Assembly: GCA_903886275.1 (NCBI GenBank)
Contig: CAISLN010000004.1
Span: 41,632 to 105,631, forward strand
From: an uncultured beta proteobacterium
Lineage (GTDB): Bacteria > Pseudomonadota > Gammaproteobacteria > Burkholderiales > Burkholderiaceae_C
Reading direction: 5' to 3'
DNA length: 64,000 nucleotides
The stretch's first letter is position 1. Each line of letters starts with the position of its first letter. Made by a program: the position numbers and the translations under genes. Shown piece by piece: positions 46,076 through 55,693 of the stretch. Under the pieces are notes generated by a model that worked only from the letters and a program-made list of their open reading frames with translations, was not told the DNA's origin and ran no database searches.

Positions 46076-46659
46076 GCCATACCAAACCCCGGTTGTTCAC
46101 GCGCGAGGTGATCCCCTTCCTGCTCTCCTTCGCAGCACTTGCGCTCGTCACGCTGCTGCTCGATGGGCTGCTGCACTTCTTCAACCTGGTGTGGATAGGG
46201 CGCTACCTGGGCATTGTGGGCGTGCTGCTGATCGTGGCTTCGTTTCGCTACTCCCTGCGCAAGCGCAAGATCATCCGCACCGGCAACCCCATCGCCTTGC
46301 TGCGTCGCCACGAGTACATGGCCTGGCTGGGTTCCCTGCTGATCCTGGTGCATGCCGGCATCCACTTCAATTCGATTCTGGCCTGGCTTGCGGTGTGTGC
46401 CATGTTGCTCAACATCGGTAGCGGTCTGGCCGGAAAATTTTTGCTGGAGCGCGCGCGTAAGCGCATGCTGGAGGCGCGCCAGGCCATGCTGCGCCAAGGT
46501 GTGCCCGAGGAAGAGCTGGAGGAGCGGGTGTATCTCGATACCTTGACCTTCGATGTGGTCAAGCAGTGGCGCGCGGTGCACTTCCCGATCACGCTGGCCT
46601 TTACTGTGTTGGCGCTGGCGCACCTGGTGGCGGTGTTTCTTTTTTGGGGCTGGAAATGA
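46072..46659 (+). CDS. putative di-heme b membrane protein (ferric-reductase-like)
   Basis: 195 residues, five hydrophobic segments. Histidines H80 and H94 are 14 apart and H170 and H184 are 14 apart, the spacing by which two helices bind two stacked b hemes in ferric reductases and NADPH oxidases; H98 is a further candidate. A charged loop (residues 125-160) lies between. I do not recognise a named family; the heme assignment comes from the histidine spacing and the redox neighbours. It is overlapped by 4 nt on both sides by its operon partners. Confidence 0.72.
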   Translation: MSHTKPRLFTREVIPFLLSFAALALVTLLLDGLLHFFNLVWIGRYLGIVGVLLIVASFRYSLRKRKIIRTGNPIALLRRHEYMAWLGSLLILVHAGIHFNSILAWLAVCAMLLNIGSGLAGKFLLERARKRMLEARQAMLRQGVPEEELEERVYLDTLTFDVVKQWRAVHFPITLAFTVLALAHLVAVFLFWGWK

Positions 46660-47366
46660 CGCGCCGCTGGATCTGGTGGCTGGTCAGCCTGAACCTGCTG
46701 GCCTTGCTGGCGCTGGTGTTTATGTATCCGCATTGGATGGTGAGTCCGGGCAAGGTGATGGCCGCCCATGGTGCCATCGCCACCGATTGCTTTGCCTGCC
46801 ATGCACCCTTGCGCGGTGCCTCGGCTGCGCGCTGTATTGCCTGTCACGCGCTGCCTGATATTGGCCGACGCAGCACCCTGGGCAAGCCGATTGCCCGCAA
46901 GACGCTCAAGGTGTCGTTTCACCAGGACTTGCTGGAGCAGAACTGCATGGCCTGTCACAGCGACCATGCCGGCCCCAGGCTGCTGCAAAAAAGCCGCAAG
47001 CCGTTTTCACATGCGCTGTTGCGCAGCAATGTGCGCGAACAGTGCCAGACCTGCCACCGCGCCCCGGCCGACCGCCTGCACAGCAAGATCGTGGGAAATT
47101 GCAGCCAGTGCCATGCACAGAGCGCCTGGAAGCCCGCCAGCTTTGACCACGACAAATCCTTTGTGCTGGACCGGGACCACAACGTGGAGTGCGCCACCTG
47201 CCATGTGAACAACGACTACAGCCGCTACACCTGCTACGGTTGCCACGAGCACACGGTGCAGAACATTTTGCGTGAGCACCGCGATGAGGGCATACGCAAT
47301 CTGGACAACTGCGTGGAGTGCCACCGCAGCGCCGATGACGAGGGAGGAGAGGATGATGACGACTGA
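46656..47366 (+). CDS. membrane-anchored octaheme c-type cytochrome
   Basis: 236 residues. One N-terminal helix (IWWLVSLNLLALLALVFMY) anchors it, with the rest in the periplasm. Eight CxxCH heme sites begin at residues 45, 60, 97, 130, 149, 179, 193 and 219. Extra histidines (for example H89, H104, H119, H165, H175) could be distal ligands. The arrangement looks like the cytochrome c3/c7 multiheme group. The tail is acidic (GGEDDDD). It starts inside the end of the heme-b gene and is the likely electron exit of the operon. Confidence 0.9.
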   Translation: MTRRWIWWLVSLNLLALLALVFMYPHWMVSPGKVMAAHGAIATDCFACHAPLRGASAARCIACHALPDIGRRSTLGKPIARKTLKVSFHQDLLEQNCMACHSDHAGPRLLQKSRKPFSHALLRSNVREQCQTCHRAPADRLHSKIVGNCSQCHAQSAWKPASFDHDKSFVLDRDHNVECATCHVNNDYSRYTCYGCHEHTVQNILREHRDEGIRNLDNCVECHRSADDEGGEDDDD

Positions 47367-47435
47367 TGCGGTGGCTGCGTTGCGGGAGCCAACCGCAGTC
47401 GCCGGGCCGCGGATGGTCCGGTGCCAACGCTTTGC

Positions 47436-47759
47436 TCAGTCGAAGAGATCCTGCCAGATCGATTTTTTGCGCGGATAGCCATGGCTGTCGTAGCCATGCT
47501 TGTTGTCGTGGCCATGGCGCTGATCGTAGTAGGGCTGTGGCGCTTGTGGGTAGGGCTGCTGGGGTGGCATGGGCTGCTGCGGCTGCTGCAGGGGCGCTGC
47601 GCTGGCAGCGGGCGCTTCATCGCGCAGACTGCGCTCTATGATTTTGTCCAACTCGCCACGGTCTAGCCAGACCCCGCGGCATTGCGGGCAGTAATCAATT
47701 TCAATGCCTTGCCGATCGGTCATCAGCAGGTCAGGGGTGTTGCAAACAGGGCATTTCAT
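47436..47759 (-). CDS. TFIIB-type zinc-ribbon protein
   Basis: 107 residues. The N-terminal zinc ribbon MKCPVCNTPDLLM...IDYCPQCRGVWLDRGEL is the zf-TFIIB pattern with two CxxC knuckles. A Gln/Pro-rich linker and a His/Gly/Tyr-rich segment (YDQRHGHDNKHGYDSHGYP) follow, ending KKSIWQDLFD. Function unknown in this family; it may bind metal in the His-rich part as well. It is convergent with the octaheme operon. Confidence 0.88.
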   Translation of the reverse strand: MKCPVCNTPDLLMTDRQGIEIDYCPQCRGVWLDRGELDKIIERSLRDEAPAASAAPLQQPQQPMPPQQPYPQAPQPYYDQRHGHDNKHGYDSHGYPRKKSIWQDLFD

Positions 47760-47879
47760 AAGAATCCTTAAGTCTGTGGAAATGTGGTTTGACCAGGATG
47801 CAGGCCAGTCCCATCGATTGTGGTGAGGCATTGTTAACCCGGGCTTAATGCATGAATTCACAAGACCTTTTGAATTGGC

Positions 47880-48239
47880 GCAGGCTTTGCGGCGGGTGGA
47901 CAGACCGGCACCATATTGGCCCTGGGTCTGTCGGTGGAGCTGCTGTTCTTGGGGCTGGCGCTGGCCTCTGGCGCCACCTCGGGGCGGCGCATCATTGCAC
48001 TGTCGGGGGCGCTCGGTGCCACGGTGCTGTTGTTCTCGGTGCTGGGCACGGTGTTGCTCACGGGCGCCTCGCATGCGGTGATTGGTGGCACACTGGCCTT
48101 CAGTGCGGCGGCCCTGCTGTACTTGGTGACCGAAGAGCTGCTGATCGAGGCCCATGAGGTGGAAGAAAAGCCCATCTCCACCTTGGTTTTGTTTGGCGGC
48201 TTTCTGGCCTTTTGGAGCATTCAGCTGATCGGTCGATAA
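47880..48239 (+). pseudogene. truncated ZIP-like metal transporter
   Basis: The frame from 47874 (after a TGA at 47871) reads IGAGFAAGGQTGTILALGLS, then SVELLFLGLALASGATSG and TEELLIEAHEVEEKPISTLV, typical of the C-terminal half of ZIP-family transporters. About half of the normal protein is missing, and no ATG is in place; TTG at 47916 could start a 107-residue product. A different frame starts with ATG at 47852 but loses the family signal. I treat it as a remnant; it could be a small functional protein. Confidence 0.5.
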
Positions 48240-48272
48240 GGGAGCGGTGGGTATGCGGAGTGTTGCTTGCAA

Positions 48273-48845
48273 GTGTTGGTACAGGGACGCGTCCCGGTGA
48301 AAAAGCATGCCGTCCCGGTCCACCAGATCGAGCTGCGCATCAAGACGCTGGCTGAGCTGTTCAACTCCATGGATCCAACGCCGTTCCACCATTGCGACCT
48401 GGACCGCGATGCCCAGGAGTTTCTGGAAAGCTGGGCCATGGGCTATCCGCACAACAGCCACTTTCGCATCATCGTGCACATCGAGCATATGCCTGACGAG
48501 ATCCCCGTCGCGCTAGTGACCGAGGCCCTCCACAACTTTTTTGACTACAAGGCCGAGATCACCCGGCGCCAACTCCGCTTGCTGCTGCTGGAGGGGCGCA
48601 GCAGCCTGCTGATCGGCCTGACTTTTTTGTTGCTGTGCCTGCTGGGTGCCGACTACCTATTGGCTTATACGGACAACACTTTTCTGCGCCTGCTCAAGGA
48701 GAGTCTGATCATCGGCGGCTGGGTTGCCATGTGGCGCCCGCTGCAGATCTTCTTGTACGAATGGTGGCCCTCGGTGCGGCGGGGCAAGATTTTTCGCAAC
48801 CTGGCCCGGTCCCAGGTGCGGGTCATGCTGGCCGCGCGCGACTGA
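48273..48845 (+). CDS. two-helix membrane protein, function unknown
   Basis: About 190 residues (GTG 48273 or TTG 48267 as start). A soluble N-terminal half with IELRIKTLAELFNSMDPTPF and HCDLDRDAQEFLESWA is followed by two membrane helices (SLLIGLTFLLLCLLGADYLL and SLIIGGWVAMWRPLQIFLYE) and a basic tail. The pattern recurs in uncharacterised bacterial proteins as I recall, but I cannot name a family. It precedes the APC permease by 72 bp. Confidence 0.72.
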   Translation: MLVQGRVPVKKHAVPVHQIELRIKTLAELFNSMDPTPFHHCDLDRDAQEFLESWAMGYPHNSHFRIIVHIEHMPDEIPVALVTEALHNFFDYKAEITRRQLRLLLLEGRSSLLIGLTFLLLCLLGADYLLAYTDNTFLRLLKESLIIGGWVAMWRPLQIFLYEWWPSVRRGKIFRNLARSQVRVMLAARD

Positions 48846-48917
48846 AGCGGCAGCCTTCAAAAAGCGCGCATGGAACTTGCTTGGTGTGTGGAACCAACTT
48901 TCAAAGGGGTATCCAAC

Positions 48918-50486
48918 ATGAAGACTGAGCACATGACTGAGGACGAAAAAGTCCTGCACGGGATGGGCTATGCCCAGGAACTGCACCGACGCATGGGCGT
49001 GTTCCAGAATTTTGCGATTTCGTTTTCCGTGATCTGTATTTTGTCGGGCGGCTTTGGCTCCTTCCCGATCGCGTTGTCCACGGGCGGGGGCTTCTCGCTG
49101 ACCATAGGCTGGATCGTAGGCGGCGCCTTTGCGCTCATCGTTGCGGCCGGCCTGGGCCAGATTGCCTCGGCCTATCCGACCGCCGGTGGCCTATACCACT
49201 GGTCCTCCATTTTGGGCGGGCGCTTCTGGGGCTGGGCCACGGCCTATGTGAATTTGTTGGGCCTGTTGTTTGTGGTGCCGGCCATCAATGTGTTTCTCTA
49301 CAGCATCACCAAGGACCTGTTCTTTGGCGCCGTGCTGGGCCAGGATGTGAGCACCTGGTCCACCACCACGCAGATCCTGTCGGTCACGGCCATCACTGCC
49401 GCACAGGCGCTGCTCAACCATTTCGGCATCAAGCTCACCACGCTGTTGACTGACTTTTCGGGCTACCTGATTTTTGCCGTGACCCTGCTGCTGATCGCCA
49501 TGTTTGTGATGGCCGCACCGAGCCTGGACTTGGGCCGTGCCTTTGCCTTTGTCAACTTCAGCGGCGCAGCAGGTGGCGATGTGGCGGTGCAGGCGAGCCC
49601 GCTGATGGCCTTTGTGATTGGCCTCTTGTACCCGCTGTTCACCATCACCGGCTTTGACGCCTCGGCCCACACCTCGGAAGAAACCAAGGACGCACGCAAC
49701 ACCGTGCACAAGGGCATGCTGCATGCCGTGCTGTGGTCCATCGTGTTTGGCTTTGTGCTGATCCTGGCCATGGTGCTGGCCCTGCCCGATATGGCCGCTG
49801 CCGCCAAGACCGGTTGGTCTTCGTTCAACAACCTGTTCATTGCCGCCATCCTGCCCAGCTTCCTCGGCAAGATCCTGCTGGTGGCGGTGATGCTGTCGAA
49901 CTTCCTGTGCGCGCTGGCGGCAGTGACCTCCACCTCGCGCATGATTTACGCCTTTGCGCGCGACGATGGTCTGCCTTTCTCAAACCTGCTCAAATCGGTC
50001 AGCGCCAAGCACCGCACGCCGGTGGCTGCGATCTGGGCCACGGCCCTTCTGACCAGCCTGCTGACGGCCATCACCACGCCGCTGGGTGCCTTTGCGGCCC
50101 TGTCCACCGGCAGTGCCATGTACCTCTATATTTCGTACGCCATGCCCATCATGGCGGGCTTCTTTGCCGAGGGAAAAAGCTGGACCACCTACGGACCTTT
50201 CCGCCTGGGCGCCCTGTCCAAGCCCTTTGCCGTGGTCGTGGCCCTTGGCACTCTGGTGGTGATTGTCGCGGGCCATGTGTTTGTGCCCTCGATTGCTGCC
50301 GACGCAGTGGCCAAGACCGACTTCGTGCCCGGCCTGGCCTATTACTCCATTGGCTTCCTGGTCTTTCTGGGCGCGCTCTGGTTTGGCCTGGAGAAAAAGC
50401 GTTTCAATGGACCCCCGGTGGGCGACGCCATCGGCAAGCGCCAAGCCCTGATCGCGGCGCAGCAAGCCGCGCTGCAAGGCGTTTAA
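48918..50486 (+). CDS. APC-family amino acid / GABA permease
   Basis: 522 residues and about 12 membrane helices. The early motif FQNFAISFSVICILSGGFGS and the helix-8 region FDASAHTSEETKDARNTVHK place it with the GABA/choline-type APC transporters. The start MKTEHMTEDEK is chosen as the family N-terminus; upstream the frame is open for 16 more codons. Its stop overlaps the convergent CDF exporter gene by 4 nt. Substrate not determinable. Confidence 0.92.
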   Translation: MKTEHMTEDEKVLHGMGYAQELHRRMGVFQNFAISFSVICILSGGFGSFPIALSTGGGFSLTIGWIVGGAFALIVAAGLGQIASAYPTAGGLYHWSSILGGRFWGWATAYVNLLGLLFVVPAINVFLYSITKDLFFGAVLGQDVSTWSTTTQILSVTAITAAQALLNHFGIKLTTLLTDFSGYLIFAVTLLLIAMFVMAAPSLDLGRAFAFVNFSGAAGGDVAVQASPLMAFVIGLLYPLFTITGFDASAHTSEETKDARNTVHKGMLHAVLWSIVFGFVLILAMVLALPDMAAAAKTGWSSFNNLFIAAILPSFLGKILLVAVMLSNFLCALAAVTSTSRMIYAFARDDGLPFSNLLKSVSAKHRTPVAAIWATALLTSLLTAITTPLGAFAALSTGSAMYLYISYAMPIMAGFFAEGKSWTTYGPFRLGALSKPFAVVVALGTLVVIVAGHVFVPSIAADAVAKTDFVPGLAYYSIGFLVFLGALWFGLEKKRFNGPPVGDAIGKRQALIAAQQAALQGV

Positions 50487-51481
50487 ACGTCGAGCGAATC
50501 CAAGTGGTCTAAGGCCAGCGCGCTGGTCCTGGACCATTGCGCCGGTGCTTCGTGGTCCCGGTCGGGACGCTGCGAGGGGTCCACATGGGTCATCAGGTTG
50601 AGCACCCGGTGGCGCTGCATGACGGCCTGGCGCGCTTGCACGGCAATGTTGTGGCCGGCCTCAACAGTTATCAAGGCGTCCACCTCTATGTGGGCGTCCA
50701 CCACCACCATATCGCCCATCTTGCGGGTGCGCACATCGTGCACGCCGAGCACGCCAGGGGATGCGCTCAGCGTGTCGCGGATGGCCTGCACCTCGGCCTC
50801 GTCCAAGCCACGGTCCATCAAATCGTGCAACGCATCCCAGCCAAAGCTCCAGCCCATTTTGCCCACCATAAAGCCCACAATCAGGGCCGCAATCGGGTCC
50901 AGCAGCGGGTAGCCCAGCAGGTTGCCAATCAGGCCAATGCTGACCACCAGCGAAGAGGCCGCGTCCGAGCGCGCATGCCAGGCATTGGCCACCAGCATGC
51001 TGGACTTGACCGCCTTGGCCACGCGCAGCATGTAGCGAAACAAGAGCTCCTTCAGGACAATGGCCGCCAGCGCCACCCACAGGGCGGTGATGTGCACGGT
51101 GGCGATGGAGCTGGGCGACTCCAGTTTTTGCAGGGCCGACCAGACCATGCCAACGCCTACGGCCAGCAACAACAGGCCCAGCACCAGCGAGGCCGCCGTC
51201 TCGAAACGGTGGTGCCCGTAGGGGTGGCCCTCATCAGCATCTTTTTTGGCGTGGTGGCTGGCAAACAGCACCACAAAGTCGGCCACCAGGTCCGACAGCG
51301 AATGGATGCCGTCGGCAATCAAACCCTGCGACTTGGCAAATATGCCGACCAGGATCTGGGTGGTGGACAACACGATATTGACCAGCACACTCACCCAGGT
51401 GCTGCGGCTGGCCGCAGCGGCGCGCTCGGCCGGACTGTGCGTGGCATGTTCTGAGGAGTCGTCAAGGTCGGAAAAGTTCAT
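50483..51481 (-). CDS. cation diffusion facilitator (CDF) exporter
   Basis: 332 residues. Six helices, with metal-site [13 protein letters not shown] (HxxxD-type DGIHSLSD) in helix 2, [10 protein letters not shown] in helix 5, and a C-terminal cytoplasmic domain ([21 protein letters not shown]). A His/Asp-rich loop [20 protein letters not shown] is between helices 2 and 3. The family exports zinc, manganese, iron or cobalt. The specific ion is not evident. Convergent with the APC permease. Confidence 0.93.
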   Translation of the reverse strand: MNFSDLDDSSEHATHSPAERAAAASRSTWVSVLVNIVLSTTQILVGIFAKSQGLIADGIHSLSDLVADFVVLFASHHAKKDADEGHPYGHHRFETAASLVLGLLLLAVGVGMVWSALQKLESPSSIATVHITALWVALAAIVLKELLFRYMLRVAKAVKSSMLVANAWHARSDAASSLVVSIGLIGNLLGYPLLDPIAALIVGFMVGKMGWSFGWDALHDLMDRGLDEAEVQAIRDTLSASPGVLGVHDVRTRKMGDMVVVDAHIEVDALITVEAGHNIAVQARQAVMQRHRVLNLMTHVDPSQRPDRDHEAPAQWSRTSALALDHLDSLDV

Positions 51482-51633
51482 GGTCTGGGCAATCGAATAG
51501 GTTGGTTTATACGGACCTATTGTTACAGCTGCGTGGCCGCCCTCCGCCCGCCCGCATTTCGTGTGTCTTCATGCCCGCATACTATGGAGTCCCCGCAACG
51601 GCCCTTTGGTCCAATAGGAATTTCTGCACACTT

Positions 51634-52239
51634 ATGTCAATCAAACCACCTGCCGAGGCGCGCGCGCTGCGCCCGATTCCCCGTTTCATCTTTGCCAGTC
51701 GCTGGTTGCAATTGCCGCTCTATATCGGCCTGATCGCCGCCCAGGGGGTCTATGTGTTTCACTTCTGGGTCGAGCTGGTGCACCTGTTGGAGGCGGCCTT
51801 TGGCAACCAGACCGCCCTGCAGGCGCTGATTTCTAGCATTGGCTACCACGACGATGCGCAGGCCACCGCGCTGAATGAAACCATCATCATGCTGGTGGTG
51901 CTGGCGCTGATCGACGTGGTGATGATCTCCAACCTGCTGATCATGGTGATCGTGGGCGGCTATGAGACCTTTGTGTCACGCATGGATCTGGATGGCCACC
52001 CCGACCAGCCCGAATGGTTGAGCCATGTGAATGCTTCGGTGCTGAAGGTCAAGCTGGCCACGGCCATCATCGGCATCAGCTCGATTCACCTGCTCAAGAC
52101 CTTTATCAATGCGGCCAATACCGACGTCAAGGTGTTGATGTGGCAGACCACCATTCATGTGGTCTTTTTGCTCAGCGCCGTAGCCATCGCCTATACCGAC
52201 AAGCTGCTGACCAGCAACCACGCCGCCTCGCAACACTGA
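51634..52239 (+). CDS. UPF0114 / YqhA-like membrane protein
   Basis: 201 residues, four predicted helices. The motif [19 protein letters not shown] and the C-terminal [20 protein letters not shown] are typical of YqhA/UPF0114 proteins, whose function is not established. The start [10 protein letters not shown] is the best fit, with an open frame upstream. It is transcribed divergently from the CDF gene. Confidence 0.9.
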   Translation: MSIKPPAEARALRPIPRFIFASRWLQLPLYIGLIAAQGVYVFHFWVELVHLLEAAFGNQTALQALISSIGYHDDAQATALNETIIMLVVLALIDVVMISNLLIMVIVGGYETFVSRMDLDGHPDQPEWLSHVNASVLKVKLATAIIGISSIHLLKTFINAANTDVKVLMWQTTIHVVFLLSAVAIAYTDKLLTSNHAASQH

Positions 52240-52247
52240 AGGTGTGT

Positions 52248-52814
52248 TTATAGCGGCTTGGTGATAAACCCAATCACCAGCCCGGCCTGCGTGACGGTGA
52301 TGCTGCCCGGCTGCAGGCCCATGGCATCGGCCAGTGCCAGATCCTTGGGTTGGAGCTGGTGCAGCACCACTTCGCGCAGGCTTTGCTCGGCCAGTCTTGG
52401 CGCATAGGCGTTGAGCAGGGCCACCACGCCGGGCTGCAGGGTGGGGAACTGCAGCTGCTGCAGGCGCAGTCCGGTGGCGCGCAGGGTGCGGTCGCCGGGC
52501 TCGTAGCGCAGACCAAACTCCAGCGTGAATGTTCCTGCATGGTTGCGCTGCAGCGCCGGGCCCGAGGCCTGCACCTGCAGCTCGGCACTCAGGCGATTGC
52601 TTTGCGGCAGCAGTTGCAGCTGCGGCGACTGCAGGTCCAGGTCCAGCAGGCCGGGCACCGGGTAGTGCAGCGGAAAGCGCTGCGCCAGCGCCGCTTGCAA
52701 CTGCTCTTTGGAGACGGTGTAGCGGGGTGGGGGCGGCTGCTCGCTGTCCTGCGTCCTGGCCAGCGCCGGCATGGCCACGCACAGCGCGGCGGTAAAAAAA
52801 TATCTGCGAAGCAT
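52248..52814 (-). CDS. periplasmic DUF1439-like protein
   Basis: 188 residues with a signal peptide (MLRRYFFTAALCVAMPALA, cleaved near ARTQD). The mature part has YTVSKEQLQAALAQRFPLHY, NRLSAELQVQ and FITKPL, a pattern of the DUF1439/YceB group of periplasmic or lipoprotein lipid-binding-like folds; no lipobox cysteine is seen here. Function unknown. Divergent from alkB. Confidence 0.72.
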   Translation of the reverse strand: MLRRYFFTAALCVAMPALARTQDSEQPPPPRYTVSKEQLQAALAQRFPLHYPVPGLLDLDLQSPQLQLLPQSNRLSAELQVQASGPALQRNHAGTFTLEFGLRYEPGDRTLRATGLRLQQLQFPTLQPGVVALLNAYAPRLAEQSLREVVLHQLQPKDLALADAMGLQPGSITVTQAGLVIGFITKPL

Positions 52815-52880
52815 GCATGCCCTCCTTGGCGGGACTTGATTGTGCGCTGGGTCACGCGGCAAGCAGCTAGCATCTGGCCC

Positions 52881-53534
52881 ATGGACCTTTTTGATGACCT
52901 GCCCATGGAGCCCGAGGCCGTAGCGCTGGCGCCCGGAGCCCTGCTGTTGCGCGCCTTTGCCCTTGAAGAAGCCGCAGCGCTGTGGCAGGTCACCGAGGCG
53001 GTGCTGGCGCAGGTGGCGCTGCGCCACATGCAGACACCGGGCGGCCACACCATGTCGGTGGCCACCGCCAGTTGCGGCGCTTTAGGCTGGGTGTCGGACG
53101 CGCGCGGTTACCGTTATGCCGCGCAGGATCCGCAGTCCGGCCAGCCCTGGCCCGCCATGCCGGAGCGCTTGCTGGACCTGGCCCGGCGCGCCGCTGCCGC
53201 TGCGGGTTTTGAAAACTTCCAGCCCCAGGCCTGCCTGATCAACCAGTATGTTCCCGGCGCCAAGCTTTCGCTGCACCAAGACCGCGACGAGCAGGACCTG
53301 TCATCGCCCATCGTCTCGCTGTCGCTGGGTCTGCCCGCCGTCTTTTTGTTTGGTGGTCCCGAGCGCAGCCAGCGCCCGCAGCGCCACCGGCTGGTGCATG
53401 GCGATGTGGTGGTCTGGGGTGGGCCGACGCGCCTGGCCTTTCATGGCGTGGCGCCGCTGCAGGAGGGCGAGCATGCGCTGCTGGGGCGTAAGCGCATCAA
53501 CCTGACCTTCAGAAGAGTGAACCCTGTGCCCTGA
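52881..53534 (+). CDS. alkB: alkylated DNA repair dioxygenase AlkB
   Basis: 217 residues, Fe(II)/2-oxoglutarate dioxygenase that removes methyl groups from N1-methyladenine and N3-methylcytosine. LINQYVPGAKLSLHQDRDEQ holds the HxD iron pair, HGDVVVWGGPTRLAFHGV the distal His, and RINLTFRRV the 2-oxoglutarate arginines. Length agrees with the E. coli enzyme. No ada gene adjoins. Confidence 0.95.
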   Translation: MDLFDDLPMEPEAVALAPGALLLRAFALEEAAALWQVTEAVLAQVALRHMQTPGGHTMSVATASCGALGWVSDARGYRYAAQDPQSGQPWPAMPERLLDLARRAAAAAGFENFQPQACLINQYVPGAKLSLHQDRDEQDLSSPIVSLSLGLPAVFLFGGPERSQRPQRHRLVHGDVVVWGGPTRLAFHGVAPLQEGEHALLGRKRINLTFRRVNPVP

Positions 53535-53546
53535 GGCTGGCGCGGC

Positions 53547-54353
53547 TCATTCCGGCGCAGGCTCGGTCAGCGCACGCAGGCGCAGATGCACCGTGTCCTC
53601 CCAGTCCACCTTCAGGCTGTTTTTGGCACTCAGGTAATGCTTGGTAAATACGTCCAGATAGGCGCTCAGGGTGTCGGCCGCATGCGGCTCTGCGCACAGC
53701 TCCAGGCACAGGGCGGCCACCTCGGCGGTGCACAAATGGCCGTCGCGTTTGGAGCGGCGCAGCTGGTAGTTGGAGAGATGCTCGGGCTGCAGGCTGAGCA
53801 CCGGCAGCTGGTCCAGGTAGGGGCTCTTGCGAAACATCTTGCGCGCCTCCGACCAGGTGGCGTCCAGCAGCACAAACAGCGGGCGCTTCCCCGGCGCTTG
53901 CGTCACTGCCGTGACCACGCGCTCGGTGGCCTCCACATACTCGCCGGGGAACACCACATAGGGCTGCCATTGCGGATCGGCCAGCATCTCCAAGAGGGCA
54001 GGGTCCACCGCCGTGCGGGCCCAGCCAAAGGCCTCTGTGTCGGCCACCATGTCGGCAATCAGCCAGCCGGTGTTGCTGGGCTTGAGTGGCTCGATGTCGC
54101 ACATGATCAGGCAGAACCCGGGCTGCGCGGCCACGCTGGGGCGCAGCGCGCACAGGCAGTGGCTGTGCATCACACGGCAGCCGGCGCAGCGCTCCTTGCG
54201 CGAGCCGCGGGCGATAAAGGGCTTGAGGCTGCGCGCCAGGCGCGTGGCGCGCAGGCGGGCGACGGCATGCAGGCCAAGGCGGGATACGGCGTGGGGCGGA
54301 CTTTGCGGCACAGAGAGATCGACCGGCTGGGCGTTGGTGGCTTGAATGGGCAT
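53547..54353 (-). CDS. DTW-domain protein (tRNA uridine aminocarboxypropyltransferase family)
   Basis: 268 residues. A cysteine cluster CAGCRVMHSHCLCAL, the aligned DTW motif as LLDATWSEARKMFRKSPYL (DxTW) and the closing KHYLSAKNSL are present. DTW-domain enzymes such as TapT make acp3U in tRNA from SAM. Start chosen at MPIQATN; a more upstream ATG adds 26 residues. Divergent from sbcD. Confidence 0.85.
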   Translation of the reverse strand: MPIQATNAQPVDLSVPQSPPHAVSRLGLHAVARLRATRLARSLKPFIARGSRKERCAGCRVMHSHCLCALRPSVAAQPGFCLIMCDIEPLKPSNTGWLIADMVADTEAFGWARTAVDPALLEMLADPQWQPYVVFPGEYVEATERVVTAVTQAPGKRPLFVLLDATWSEARKMFRKSPYLDQLPVLSLQPEHLSNYQLRRSKRDGHLCTAEVAALCLELCAEPHAADTLSAYLDVFTKHYLSAKNSLKVDWEDTVHLRLRALTEPAPE

Positions 54354-54463
54354 GGGGGATTTTGCGCGATGTCGTGCGCGCGGGCTTTGTCTTGCCAAAC
54401 AAGCGTCCCGGACGCGTTGCCGAACTGCCATAAGCTATCGCCAACCGTAACCACCAAAGCCCT

Positions 54464-55693
54464 ATGCGCATACTCCACACTTCCGATTGGCACCTGGGCC
54501 AGCACTTCATGGGCAAGAGCCGCCAGGCGGAGCACCAGGCCCTGATCGCCTGGCTGCTGCTGCAGGTCCAGGACCATGCGGTGGACGCAGTGCTGATTGC
54601 CGGCGACCTGTTCGACACCGGCGCACCTCCCAGCTATGCGCGCGAACTCTACAACCAGTTGGTGGTGCGCCTGCATGAGGCCGGCGTGGCCCTGCTGCTG
54701 CTGGGCGGCAACCACGATTCGGTGGCCACGCTGGGTGAAAGCCGAGACATGCTGGCCTGCCTGAATGCCACCGTGGTCGCCGCAGTCGATGCCCCGGCCG
54801 ATCAGCTCGTCGTGCTGCCGCTGCGCGGTGGTGAGCCGGGTTGCATCGTCTGCGCCGTGCCCTTTATCCGTCCGCGTGACGTATTGCAAAGCCAGGCCGG
54901 GCAAAGCGCGCAGGACAAGCAGCAGTCCATGCAGGCCGCCATCCAGGCCTATTACCTGGCCGTGTACGAAGCCGCCCTGCTGCGCCAGACCGAGTTGACC
55001 CAGACGCTGGGCCGCAAGTTGCCGCTGCTGGCCACCGGCCACCTGACCACGGTGGGCGCCAGCAGCAACGAGTCGGTGCGCGAGATTTATGTCGGCTCGC
55101 TGGAGGCCTTTCCCACCGCCGCCTTTCCGCCCGTGGACTATGTGGCGCTGGGCCATATCCACAAGCCGCAAAAGGTCGGTGGCCTGGCGCACATTCGCTA
55201 CTGCGGATCGCCCATTCCTCTGGGCTTTGATGAAGCAAAGCAGCAAAAAGAAATGCTGCTGGTGGACCTGAATGCGGACGGCTTGGCTGGCGTCACCGTG
55301 CTGCCGGTGCCGCGCTTTCAGCCCCTGCTTTCGGTCAGCGGCAACCTGGCTGAGTTGGCCCTGGCCCTGGTCGCAGCAGCAGCGCAAGGCAGCCTTGAAA
55401 AACCCGTCTGGCTGGAGGTCAGCGTGTCCGAGGACGACTACCTGGCGGACCTGCCCGCGCGCATCGAAGCCCTGACGCAAGGCTTGGCGGTGGAGGTGTT
55501 GCGGGTGCGGCGCTTGCGTGGCAACGTGGCCGCAGCCATGGCTGGCGAGCTCAGTGAGACCTTGGATGAACTCAGCCCCGACGAGGTGTTTGCGCGCCGC
55601 CTGGCACAGGAGGCGCTGACACCCGAGTTGCAGCAGGCCCTGCACCAGCGCTACCGCGCCGTCGTCACCAGCCTGGCCGAGGAAGCCGTATGA
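54464..55693 (+). CDS. sbcD: exonuclease SbcD (Mre11-type)
   Basis: 409 residues. The metallophosphoesterase motifs are complete: [31 protein letters not shown] and ALGHIHKPQ. It is the nuclease subunit of SbcCD, which cleaves hairpins and processes DNA ends. The last 4 nt overlap sbcC (ATGA). Confidence 0.96.
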   Translation: MRILHTSDWHLGQHFMGKSRQAEHQALIAWLLLQVQDHAVDAVLIAGDLFDTGAPPSYARELYNQLVVRLHEAGVALLLLGGNHDSVATLGESRDMLACLNATVVAAVDAPADQLVVLPLRGGEPGCIVCAVPFIRPRDVLQSQAGQSAQDKQQSMQAAIQAYYLAVYEAALLRQTELTQTLGRKLPLLATGHLTTVGASSNESVREIYVGSLEAFPTAAFPPVDYVALGHIHKPQKVGGLAHIRYCGSPIPLGFDEAKQQKEMLLVDLNADGLAGVTVLPVPRFQPLLSVSGNLAELALALVAAAAQGSLEKPVWLEVSVSEDDYLADLPARIEALTQGLAVEVLRVRRLRGNVAAAMAGELSETLDELSPDEVFARRLAQEALTPELQQALHQRYRAVVTSLAEEAV

